Positions 56,881 to 64,000 of a DNA stretch of 64,000 nt are shown here, one piece after another. The stretch covers positions 9,753 through 73,752 of the forward strand of contig JBAWYM010000001.1 of the NCBI GenBank assembly GCA_037143575.1. The letters run 5' to 3'. This DNA comes from JBAWYM01 sp037143575. Its GTDB lineage: Bacteria > Patescibacteriota > Gracilibacteria > Peribacterales > Peribacteraceae. The stretch's first letter is position 1; the number at the start of each line of letters is the position of its first letter. A program made the translations under genes and the position numbers. The notes beneath the pieces are model-generated. The model saw nothing but the letters and a program-made list of their open reading frames with translations. It was not told where the DNA came from and searched no databases.

Positions 56881-56929
56881 TCGCTGTTGCCCCATACTTC
56901 TAACACCTTACTGCTTTCCAGAAACTCCC

Positions 56930-58252
56930 ATGAAAATCCTCCTCATCGCCTCAACAGCCAGAGAGCACGCCCTCGCCGAAACCTTCGCCCGAAGTTCCCA
57001 CCATCCGGAGATCATCGCTCTCTGCCCATCGCAAAATCCGGGGCTCAAGAAGCTCACGGATCTTCACGTGGGAAACATCCTCGATTTCGACTGGGTAATG
57101 GAGATCGCGAAGAAGACGAACCCGGACATCGCTTTCATCGGACCGGACGATCCAATCGGTGCCGGTCTCGCTGATCCTCTGGAAGCCGCCGGTATCCCAA
57201 CCGTCGCTCCGAAGAAGAAATTGGCGCAAATAGAGTCGAGCAAGTCCTTTGCAAGAGATCTTCTATTACAAGTAGACAAAGAATCTCTGCCAAAGTATCT
57301 TGTTCAGACTTCATTTGAGCCGAAAGAGATGTACACATTTATTGATCGAGAATTGCACGGACAGTGCGTGGTGAAGTACGATGCACTGAAAGGTGGCAAA
57401 GGAGTCAAAGTGATGGGAGAACATCTTAATAATATCGAAGAAGCCCTAGCCTATGCCAAAGAGTGTATCGATGAGTGCGGGAGGGTTGTCATCGAAGAGA
57501 AACTGGTCGGAGTGGAATTTAGTCTGCTTTCCTTTGTGTCCGGTCTACAGGTTGTAGACATGCCAGCCGTGCAGGATCACAAACGAGCCTACGAAGGTGA
57601 CACTGGTCCAAATACCGGCGGCATGGGAACATATACCGATACCCATCACTCGCTCCCCTTCCTTATGCCGGAGGAACTCAATCGTGCAAAAGAGCTCAAC
57701 CGGATCACAGCCAAAGCCCTCATGGATCAGTGTGGCGAACCCTACCACGGCATCCTCTACGGCGGCTTCATCGCCACAGCCTCAGGAGTGAAAGTGATCG
57801 AATACAATGCTCGCTTCGGCGACCCCGAGGCACTCAATATCCTCCCGCTCCTCTCCTCCGACCTCGTGGATATCTGCCTAGCCATCAAGAGTGGAGAGCT
57901 CACCGAGGACCTCGTGCGCTTCGAGAATAAGGCAACAGTGTGCAAGTACATCACGCCGGAGAGTTACCCCGTGAGCAAAGATCAGAAAGGCGCAGCCGTC
58001 ACATTCCCCACGATGCCAGGGAATGCACGACTGTACTACGGAGACATCGCTGAGGCCGCTGATGGCTCACTGACACTCGGAGGTTCCAGAACCGCTGGAA
58101 TCGTCGGCATAGGAGATACACTGGAAGCGGCGGAGAAGATTGCTGAAGAACTGTGCGAAAAGGTAACGGGGCCGGTGAGGTTTCGGAAGGATATCGGCAC
58201 GAAGAAACTCATTGATCTCCGTATCGCGATGATGCACGATCTGAGAGGATAG
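56930..58252 (+). CDS. purD: Phosphoribosylamine-glycine ligase
   Basis: A 440-residue GARS: MKILLIASTAREHALAETFA (N-terminal R-E-H-A), DIAFIGPDDPIGAGLADPLE, ATP-grasp lysine in VVKYDALKGGKGVKVMGEHL, then HKRAYEGDTGPNTGGMGTYT, and VIEYNARFGDPEALNILPLL with the metal-binding E-x-N-x-R-F-G-D-P-E. It joins phosphoribosylamine and glycine. A paralogue with changed motif is at 47596. TTGCCC-16-TACTGC is a weak possible promoter just upstream. Confidence 0.96.
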   Translation: MKILLIASTAREHALAETFARSSHHPEIIALCPSQNPGLKKLTDLHVGNILDFDWVMEIAKKTNPDIAFIGPDDPIGAGLADPLEAAGIPTVAPKKKLAQIESSKSFARDLLLQVDKESLPKYLVQTSFEPKEMYTFIDRELHGQCVVKYDALKGGKGVKVMGEHLNNIEEALAYAKECIDECGRVVIEEKLVGVEFSLLSFVSGLQVVDMPAVQDHKRAYEGDTGPNTGGMGTYTDTHHSLPFLMPEELNRAKELNRITAKALMDQCGEPYHGILYGGFIATASGVKVIEYNARFGDPEALNILPLLSSDLVDICLAIKSGELTEDLVRFENKATVCKYITPESYPVSKDQKGAAVTFPTMPGNARLYYGDIAEAADGSLTLGGSRTAGIVGIGDTLEAAEKIAEELCEKVTGPVRFRKDIGTKKLIDLRIAMMHDLRG

Positions 58253-58258
58253 AACATC

Positions 58259-58600
58259 ATGCCCCTTCGACAGACTGACATCACGGAAGCTTCCATAGCG
58301 CGGCAGGCGCTGGATGATGCCCTATCAGAAGAATGCGGGCTCCCCAGTTATGTGCAGCTTCGCCCGTCACTGCACGTACACAAAATCATTGAAGATGAAA
58401 ATCTCGAAGCCTTCATCATTCACTTCGAAGACTGGGTAAATCACCTGCTCTCTGCCCCATTCCACGATCGCTATCACAATGCATTCCATTGCGATAAACC
58501 TCCGTCGGAAATCGCATCCATGGATCTCTCATCACTCCTAAGATACATCGAAGACCGCTTACATGTGCTGCTACATAACGGAAAGAACGATGTCTCGTAG
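58259..58600 (+). CDS. Small unknown protein after purD
   Basis: A 113-residue protein, predominantly helical (TEASIARQALDDALSEECGL; EAFIIHFEDWVNHLLSAPFH; DLSSLLRYIEDRLHVLLHNG). Six bases separate it from the purD stop, so it is probably co-transcribed. Not a family I recognise; several His and Cys but no obvious metal motif. It converges on prfA. Confidence 0.65.
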   Translation: MPLRQTDITEASIARQALDDALSEECGLPSYVQLRPSLHVHKIIEDENLEAFIIHFEDWVNHLLSAPFHDRYHNAFHCDKPPSEIASMDLSSLLRYIEDRLHVLLHNGKNDVS

Positions 58601-58612
58601 CAATCCCCAACA

Positions 58613-59719
58613 TCACTGCGCCTTCGCCAGCTTCTCCTCTGCATCCTTTTCGCGTAACGCTTGAAGGAGATCCCCGATGCCTCCTTCCATTATCGAGGGG
58701 AGGTTGCTGAAGTTCTGACCGATGCGGTGGTCCGTTACGCGGTCCTGCGGGAAATTGTAGGTGCGGATCTTCTCGCTGCGGTCGCCAGTACCGATCTGCC
58801 CTGAGCGCATTTCCCCGCGTTCTTTTGCTAACCGTTCACGTTCAGATTCATAGATACGACTGCGTAGCAAATTCATCGCGAGCTCACGGTTCCGCAGCTG
58901 GCTGCGCTCCGTCTGACAGGCAACGACAGTATTCGTAGGAATGTGGGTAATGCGGATGGCGGATTCCACTTTGTTGACGTTCTGACCCCCGGCACCACCG
59001 CTGCGGAACGTATCGATCCTCAGGTCCTGGGGACGAATCTGAATATCCACCTCTTCGGCTTCCGGCAAAACAGCGACGGTCGCAGCAGATGTATGCACAC
59101 GACCTTTGCTCTCGGTCGATGGAATGCGTTGGACGCGATGCGCGCCAGATTCGAACTTGAGCTCACCGAACACCGGTCCCTCGATACGGACAACCACCTC
59201 CTTCACTCCCCCACCCTCGGCCTCCGTCATACTCATCATCTCCGTCTTCCATCCCTTCTCTTCGGCATACCGCAGATACATCCGCAGCAATTCCGAAGCG
59301 AAGAGTGCAGCCTCCTCTCCACCGGTCCCCGCCCGCACTTCCAGAATGACGTTCCTCCCGTCCATCGGATCCTGTGGAACGAGGAATGAACGCATCTTCT
59401 GCTCGAGCACCGGAAGCAGAGCACGCGCCTCAGACGCTTCCAGCTCGGCCAATTCCTTAAGCTCCTTCTCTTGGACCTCGCCGGCAAACCGGATAGCCGC
59501 CTCTGCGCGGTCATACTGCGCAATGATCTCCACGAGAGGCTCGAGGAACTTCAGTCTTCTGCCAATTTCAATGATGCGCTTGCGATCCTCATGGATTGCA
59601 GGGTCTTGCAGCGACAACTGAAGATCCTGATACTCCTTGGCCAATGCACGAATTTTATCAATCACGGCGGCAGTATGGACGAGGAGAGGGTCAAGAGGAA
59701 GTCCTTTGCCTGAAATCAA
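58613..59719 (-). CDS. prfA: Peptide chain release factor 1
   Basis: A class I release factor with the universal GGQ in TFRSGGAGGQNVNKVESAIR and the RF1 codon-recognition tripeptide P-S-T in RIPSTESKGRVHTSAATVAV (RF2 has S-P-F here). N-terminal helices (ALAKEYQDLQLSLQDPAIHE) and REKDAEEKLAKAQ at the C-end are normal. It ends translation at UAA and UAG. The start is uncertain: TTG 59719 (368 residues) lies close behind a TACTAT box, but GTG 59665 gives 350 residues, closer to the family length. Confidence 0.96.
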   Translation of the reverse strand: MISGKGLPLDPLLVHTAAVIDKIRALAKEYQDLQLSLQDPAIHEDRKRIIEIGRRLKFLEPLVEIIAQYDRAEAAIRFAGEVQEKELKELAELEASEARALLPVLEQKMRSFLVPQDPMDGRNVILEVRAGTGGEEAALFASELLRMYLRYAEEKGWKTEMMSMTEAEGGGVKEVVVRIEGPVFGELKFESGAHRVQRIPSTESKGRVHTSAATVAVLPEAEEVDIQIRPQDLRIDTFRSGGAGGQNVNKVESAIRITHIPTNTVVACQTERSQLRNRELAMNLLRSRIYESERERLAKERGEMRSGQIGTGDRSEKIRTYNFPQDRVTDHRIGQNFSNLPSIMEGGIGDLLQALREKDAEEKLAKAQ

Positions 59720-59742
59720 CCGGAATAGTACATTAAGACTCT

Positions 59743-60246
59743 ATGGACATTCGCAAAAACTCCACCCTTATCATCGGCCTGCTCATTCCTGTACTCATGA
59801 TCGTCTTCGTCGCAGGAAGCATCTATATTCCCGGGCTCTTCGCTCCTGCTCCAACCTACAATTTCCTGTACACCAGCTCCAACGACTACAACTACAATTG
59901 GACGGTGGAAGTTCGCGGAGACAAGCTGGTACGCCTCAATCGTGATGCTCCGAAAGATTCCAATCTTCTGGATGCCGAGCCCGCGATCTACCTCTTCGAC
60001 GTCGCTACCCGCAAGAGTCGCATCATCACCCTGGCAGAAGCACAGAAGCTCAAGCTGAATCCGAATGCCGAGTCTCCCGATGGCTACCAGGTAAATCAGA
60101 GCAGTAACGGCGGTGGATTTCCCTTCGGATTCAATAACGAAAGCCGACTGTACATGCGAGGGCATTCCACGAGCTTTAGGATCGATGTAAACATCGATAA
60201 TGGCTACTGGAATTTCCGGTTCCTCGGTTGGGTGATTCCTCAGTAA
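59743..60246 (+). CDS. Unknown protein with one membrane helix
   Basis: A 167-residue protein: one N-terminal membrane helix (STLIIGLLIPVLMIVFVAGS) and an extracytoplasmic beta-rich domain (YNFLYTSSNDYNYNWTVEVR; PAIYLFDVATRKSRIITLAE; STSFRIDVNIDNGYWNFRFL). No family recognised. Divergent from prfA and 84 bases upstream of the DUF2157-like gene. Confidence 0.75.
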   Translation: MDIRKNSTLIIGLLIPVLMIVFVAGSIYIPGLFAPAPTYNFLYTSSNDYNYNWTVEVRGDKLVRLNRDAPKDSNLLDAEPAIYLFDVATRKSRIITLAEAQKLKLNPNAESPDGYQVNQSSNGGGFPFGFNNESRLYMRGHSTSFRIDVNIDNGYWNFRFLGWVIPQ

Positions 60247-60330
60247 TCGAAGGCATACACTTTTTCATTTTCTCGACGAAGCTCTGAACATTCTGGTAAT
60301 GAGCTTCAGCGATCCCTCCCCCTCACACCC

Positions 60331-61311
60331 ATGGATAAGCACGCTCTCCTCTCAGAAGTGACAGCACTCGCTCGCTCAGGAGCGCTCTCGCAATCGGAAT
60401 TGAATCAGGCATTCCAGGCAGGCTCTTCTACTCACCCGCACGGCATGGCTGAGCGGATTCGCTTCACCGAGATCCTCTACTACCTTGGCGGGTTCATCAT
60501 CTTCCTCGGGCTCGTAATCCTTCTGGGTCAGAATTGGGAACATCTCAACTCCATCGCTCGGATCCTGATCACGCTCGGCAGCGGTATTGCCGCGTATTTC
60601 ATGGCCGTCCTCTTCCTCCAAAACGCTGCGGCCTCCCGTCTTTCCATCGCCTTCTTCTTCCTTTCCGCCATCCTCCTGCCGATCGGCATCTTCGTCACGT
60701 TCAATGAGGCTGGGTTCTCCACGGATGATTCAGGGATCAATACCGTCCTCTCGGGCATCCTCTTTGCAGTGTATCTCGCATCATTCTTCCAGATGAAGCG
60801 CACACTGTTCCTCTTCTTCTCAGTGGTCTTCGGCACATGGCTCTTCTTCGCCTTCACGAGCTTCCTCATGAGTACGAGCGGTATGGACTTCGGTTGGCGC
60901 TTTTATGCGTACCGGATTCTCCTCACAGGACTCAGCTATGTCCTCCTCGGTCAATCATTCCGTAGCAAGAACCTCAGTGGAGATCTCACCGGCTTCCTCT
61001 TCGCCACCGGGACATTCGGATTTCTGGGTGCTGCCCTGACTCTCGGAGGATGGACCCCCGAGCAATCGATGATTTGGGAGCTCCTCTTCCCCGGTATTGT
61101 CTTTGCGATCATGTTCCTGAGCATTCCTCTCAAGAGCCGATCTTTCCTGATTGTCGGAGCAGGCTATCTGATGGTGTACCTCGTAAAGATCACATCCGAA
61201 TACTTTTCGGAGGGTTTGGGCTGGCCACTCGCGTTGATCCTTCTCGGATTTGCTATCATCGGAGTCGGGTATTACGCATACCATCTGAATAAGAAATATC
61301 TGACGACGTAA
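60331..61311 (+). CDS. DUF2157-like polytopic membrane protein
   Basis: A 326-residue protein with a cytoplasmic N-terminal helix (residues 1-45) and about ten membrane helices, such as EILYYLGGFIIFLGLVILLG, which is followed by QNWEHLNSIARILITLGSGI. This W-E-x-L-x-x-x-x-R start of the membrane part is typical of DUF2157/DUF2339-like proteins. Function in the family is unknown. Confidence 0.78.
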   Translation: MDKHALLSEVTALARSGALSQSELNQAFQAGSSTHPHGMAERIRFTEILYYLGGFIIFLGLVILLGQNWEHLNSIARILITLGSGIAAYFMAVLFLQNAAASRLSIAFFFLSAILLPIGIFVTFNEAGFSTDDSGINTVLSGILFAVYLASFFQMKRTLFLFFSVVFGTWLFFAFTSFLMSTSGMDFGWRFYAYRILLTGLSYVLLGQSFRSKNLSGDLTGFLFATGTFGFLGAALTLGGWTPEQSMIWELLFPGIVFAIMFLSIPLKSRSFLIVGAGYLMVYLVKITSEYFSEGLGWPLALILLGFAIIGVGYYAYHLNKKYLTT

Positions 61312-61318
61312 CTCAGAA

Positions 61319-61355
61319 GATGTCATTCAGAGCCATGTCGAGGAACGAACCATGA
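61319..61355. repeat. R1 palindromic repeat fragment
   Basis: GATGTCATTCAGAGCCATGT CGAGGAACGAACCATGACAT. Between the DUF2157-like gene and mnmA. Confidence 0.6.
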
Positions 61356-61408
61356 CATTTTCATATGATTCACCATGCGTATGGATCTGAAACAGATACA
61401 CTGATCTT

Positions 61409-62500
61409 ATGCGCGTCCTCGTCGCCATGTCCGGGGGTATCGATTCCAGTGTGGTGGCCTGCCTGCTAAAAGAGCAGGGGCATGAAGTAATCGGAACCCA
61501 CTTCCACCTCTGGCAGGATCCGAAGGCACCGGCACTCGCTACCCTTCTGCCGAGCAAGTGCTGTACGGCGCAATCCTTTGCCCGTGTCCGGAAAGTAGCG
61601 AAGAACTTGAATATCCCACTCCACATCCTGGATCTGCAGAAAGAATTCAAGAAAGAGGTGGTAGATCCGTTCATCGCTGCGTACAAGAAGGGACTGACTC
61701 CGAACCCCTGTATACTCTGCAATCGCCACTTCAAATTCGATCGATTGCTCACGCTTGCTGACAAGCTCTATTGTACGCATGTCGCGACCGGTCACTATGC
61801 CAGAATCCTTACGAGAAGGAGGGGTAATATTTCATATTCAGCCCTACTGGAAGCCTCGGACAAGAAGAAAGACCAGAGCTACTTTCTGTATCGACTCACC
61901 CAGAAAGAACTAAAGCGCACGCTGCTCCCTCTGGGGAACATCACGAAGAAGAAGGTCTTCTCGTTAGCAGAAAAGTTCCAGATTCCTTTGAATCGAAGCA
62001 GCTATCGCGAAAGTCAGGATCTCTGCTTCTTCCCGGAGAAATCCCCTGATGCCTTCCTGCATCGCTATCTGAAGGGCGTCAAAGCAGGAGTCATCCTTTC
62101 GAAAGATGGAGTGACACTTGGAATGCATGAAGGACTGCCTTTCTACACCATCGGGCAGCGCCGTGGGCTCCATGTAGGGGGCCAAATGATCCCACTGTAT
62201 GTCCTCAAGAAAGAACACAAAAGTAATGCATTAATTATCGCTCCATTAAGGGATCTCCGTGATAACAAAGTTTTAATCCGATCATGCACATTCACTCGAG
62301 GAAAGCTCGTGCATTCTTCCCGTTTTTCGCTTTCTGCCCGTATCCGATCGCAAGGGAAGAAGATGAAGGGAATGCTGCGAAAGCGCTCACGGGATTTTCT
62401 CTTCACTACAACGAAACCCATGATGAGTATTACCCCTGGTCAATCCCTAGTCCTCTATCAAGGGAATGAGGTATTGGGAGGAGGAATAATTGAAACATGA
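61409..62500 (+). CDS. mnmA: tRNA-specific 2-thiouridylase MnmA
   Basis: A 363-residue PP-loop enzyme: MRVLVAMSGGIDSSVVACLL (S-G-G-I-D-S-S), the first catalytic Cys in GLTPNPCILCNRHFKFDRLL, THVATGHYARI, the second Cys in SYRESQDLCFFPEKSPDAF, and FYTIGQRRGLHVGG. It thiolates U34 of Lys, Glu and Gln tRNAs. The TACACT box ends seven bases before the ATG, so a leaderless start is likely although the -35 is weak. Confidence 0.96.
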   Translation: MRVLVAMSGGIDSSVVACLLKEQGHEVIGTHFHLWQDPKAPALATLLPSKCCTAQSFARVRKVAKNLNIPLHILDLQKEFKKEVVDPFIAAYKKGLTPNPCILCNRHFKFDRLLTLADKLYCTHVATGHYARILTRRRGNISYSALLEASDKKKDQSYFLYRLTQKELKRTLLPLGNITKKKVFSLAEKFQIPLNRSSYRESQDLCFFPEKSPDAFLHRYLKGVKAGVILSKDGVTLGMHEGLPFYTIGQRRGLHVGGQMIPLYVLKKEHKSNALIIAPLRDLRDNKVLIRSCTFTRGKLVHSSRFSLSARIRSQGKKMKGMLRKRSRDFLFTTTKPMMSITPGQSLVLYQGNEVLGGGIIET

Positions 62501-62581
62501 ATACCTTCCCGAAGTACTGATACAAGGCTAACATACGGTACCTTTCCCCTGTTCTGCTTCATCGTTTTCTGCTATACTGAA

Positions 62582-63940
62582 TTGATCGCTCCAACCCCAC
62601 GCAATAACCGGCATCAGGCGTCGTACGATAAAGACGGGAACATCATTCTGCCGATGGATCTTCGTACTTCTACACAGCAAGAATCCTCTGTAGAACATCC
62701 GCAGGAAATCGTAATGAACATTAATGAAGAGCAAGAGACTATTACAGAGATTGAATTTGAGAAGAGCCCTTCAGGAAAGCCTGAATGTACATTAGTGCTT
62801 TCCGATGAATCCCCTGACAAATCCCTGAAGGAGGAGAGTGGCACATCTGCAGTCAGTAATTCATTTGAAGCCCTACCTGTAGAGAATACTGATACATTTG
62901 ACGAGGTGCGGTATCGACATCTCACTGACTTCCTGAATACCATCAGAAGTGCAACTGTGGAAGAGACCTCCTCACTTCTTACGGAGGGTGCACGCCAGTA
63001 TCAGGCCAGCACGGTGTCCGTGGTCACGCTCTGGAAAACCGTGAAGAAGGATCTGCATTCCGGAATCCATAGTGTGCAGACCTTTCTCACACAACCCGTG
63101 TGGATTATCCGTCCGCGTCACGCACCCAAGCGCTACAGTCGCTGGACGCTCTTCATGATCGATACCGTTCGGTTCGGAGGCACCTTCACTGCCCTCTTCC
63201 TAGCCCTCTTCGTCGCGCTCAATTACCAGAGCTTCTGGGAAATCGTCAGTGCGCACCTCAATCCTATGGCGCAGCTCTTCTCGATGAGTGAACCCAACGG
63301 GAATCAGAACACTCTTCTCCGGGAAGCTCTTCTGAAGTCCCCTGCACTCACCGTAGCCGGACCGTCTGCTGGTGATCTCCTGAGTTTCCTTCCTCCTGTC
63401 GGACCTCCGGATAACCGCCTGATCGTCCCCAAGCTCAATCTCAATGTCCCCATCGTCGCTCCGTCCATCGATGCCCTGCTACGGGAAGACTGGGCCCAGG
63501 TAGAAACCGACATCCAGCAATCCCTACAAGAAGGAGTGGTTCATTATCCGGGCACAGCCAATCCCGGGCAGGCAGGGAACTTCTTCCTCACCGGGCACAG
63601 CTCGTACTACCCTTGGGCAACCGGAAAGTACAAAACCGTCTTCTCCCGCCTCCAGGAACTGTCCGCCGGTGATGAATACTGGGTGTACTACAACGGCGAC
63701 AAGCACCGCTACACCGTTCTCGATAAACAGGAAGTGAAGCCCAGCAACGTCGACGTCCTCACCCAGCCCCTCAACCGCCGTTTAGGGACACTCATGACCT
63801 GCACTCCCGTAGGAACGACCTTACGACGCCTCATCATCTCTTCCGAGGAAGTGGACCCGGAGACCGGCAAGCCGCTGGCAGTGGGCGAACAGCCGGAGCG
63901 CGAACGTCCGGATATCAAGGTGGAGATGCTGCCGATATAA
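62582..63940 (+). CDS. Membrane-anchored sortase
   Basis: A 452-residue protein. Residues 1-170 are acidic and polar. A membrane helix near residue 205 (FTALFLALFVALNYQSFWEI) leads to a C-terminal sortase domain. His is in AGNFFLTGHSSYYPWATGKY, Cys in RRLGTLMTCTPVGTTLRRLI (T-C-T-P-x-G plus Arg), the usual sortase triad. It should attach proteins with a sorting signal to the envelope, or act as a polymerase; no clear LPXTG protein lies in this window. TATACT (62573-62578) sits just before the TTG at 62582. If it is the real promoter, the start is more likely ATG 62654. Confidence 0.88.
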   Translation: MIAPTPRNNRHQASYDKDGNIILPMDLRTSTQQESSVEHPQEIVMNINEEQETITEIEFEKSPSGKPECTLVLSDESPDKSLKEESGTSAVSNSFEALPVENTDTFDEVRYRHLTDFLNTIRSATVEETSSLLTEGARQYQASTVSVVTLWKTVKKDLHSGIHSVQTFLTQPVWIIRPRHAPKRYSRWTLFMIDTVRFGGTFTALFLALFVALNYQSFWEIVSAHLNPMAQLFSMSEPNGNQNTLLREALLKSPALTVAGPSAGDLLSFLPPVGPPDNRLIVPKLNLNVPIVAPSIDALLREDWAQVETDIQQSLQEGVVHYPGTANPGQAGNFFLTGHSSYYPWATGKYKTVFSRLQELSAGDEYWVYYNGDKHRYTVLDKQEVKPSNVDVLTQPLNRRLGTLMTCTPVGTTLRRLIISSEEVDPETGKPLAVGEQPERERPDIKVEMLPI

Positions 63941-64000
63941 CAACGGGTTTACTACCCCATGCCCTGCGTTCAAGCGCCGCAGCGCGAGACGCAGTTCCTT

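Overview
The window looks like a chromosomal segment of a Candidate Phyla Radiation (Patescibacteria) bacterium; the closest group I would guess is Peribacteria/Peregrinibacteria-like. That placement is inference. It rests on short genes with little classical Shine-Dalgarno sequence, many CPR-style orphan membrane and lipoproteins, a Cys-rich CPR-type protein, VanW and GerMN surface proteins, several dispersed palindromic repeat families, and about half GC. UGA is used as a stop (for example the ends of the GNAT gene at 845 and rsmH at 13043), so the UGA=Gly code of Gracilibacteria/Absconditabacteria does not apply. No rRNA, CRISPR array, transposase or phage gene is visible.

Layout. 1-4.1 kb: SpoU methyltransferase (partial), GNAT acetyltransferase, PurQ with an unusual C-terminal extension, a four-helix-bundle gene flanked by short repeats, then pyrH-frr. 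4.2-7.6 kb: two tandem Met-codon leader peptides with terminators upstream of unknown, partly AT-richer genes. 7.7-19.7 kb: envelope genes (PilC-N-like membrane protein, lipoprotein, DsbA, VanW), rsmH-ftsL, a 12-repeat Cys-rich surface protein, pyruvate kinase, secreted and PH-domain membrane proteins, tRNA-Arg. 20-31 kb: recG with a GerMN/Gmad2 protein, tRNA-Pro, a Thr/Ile-codon leader with attenuator before an unknown gene, an orphan hydrophobic small ORF with terminator, lipoproteins, an O-antigen-ligase-like protein and a Cys-rich protein. 31-38.6 kb: tRNA-Leu beside a broken copy, then trpE-trpGD-trpC-trpF-trpB-trpA and a tRNA-binding-domain gene, with a trpL leader peptide and attenuator. 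38.8-43.7 kb: SLH/Calx-beta protein and groES-groEL under a CIRCE-overlapped promoter. 43.8-52.8 kb: an ATP-grasp / PLP-decarboxylase / PurD-like set, four SET-domain genes around efp, and tmk. 53-64 kb: rlmN, folD, purF, purD, prfA, mnmA, DUF2157-like and sortase genes.

How the parts work together. The trp genes form a tightly overlapping operon for tryptophan from chorismate, controlled by ribosome-mediated attenuation (leader with tandem Trp codons, mutually exclusive hairpins). The same architecture appears upstream of unknown genes with Met-rich and Thr/Ile-rich leaders, so leader-peptide attenuation seems to be a general strategy here. Purine genes (purQ, purF, purD, folD) are scattered. 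Many promoters (TTGAxx, 16-17 nt, TAnnnT) sit about 7 nt before the start codon, which suggests leaderless mRNAs. Internal genes are often preceded by C/T-rich tracts rather than by a Shine-Dalgarno sequence.

The most interesting points are the family of attenuators in front of unknown genes, the cluster of four SET-domain proteins around an EF-P that lacks the canonical tip lysine, the ATP-grasp/decarboxylase/PurD-like cluster, and palindromic repeats that have inserted in frame into rlmN and purQ and have split a tRNA-Leu copy.
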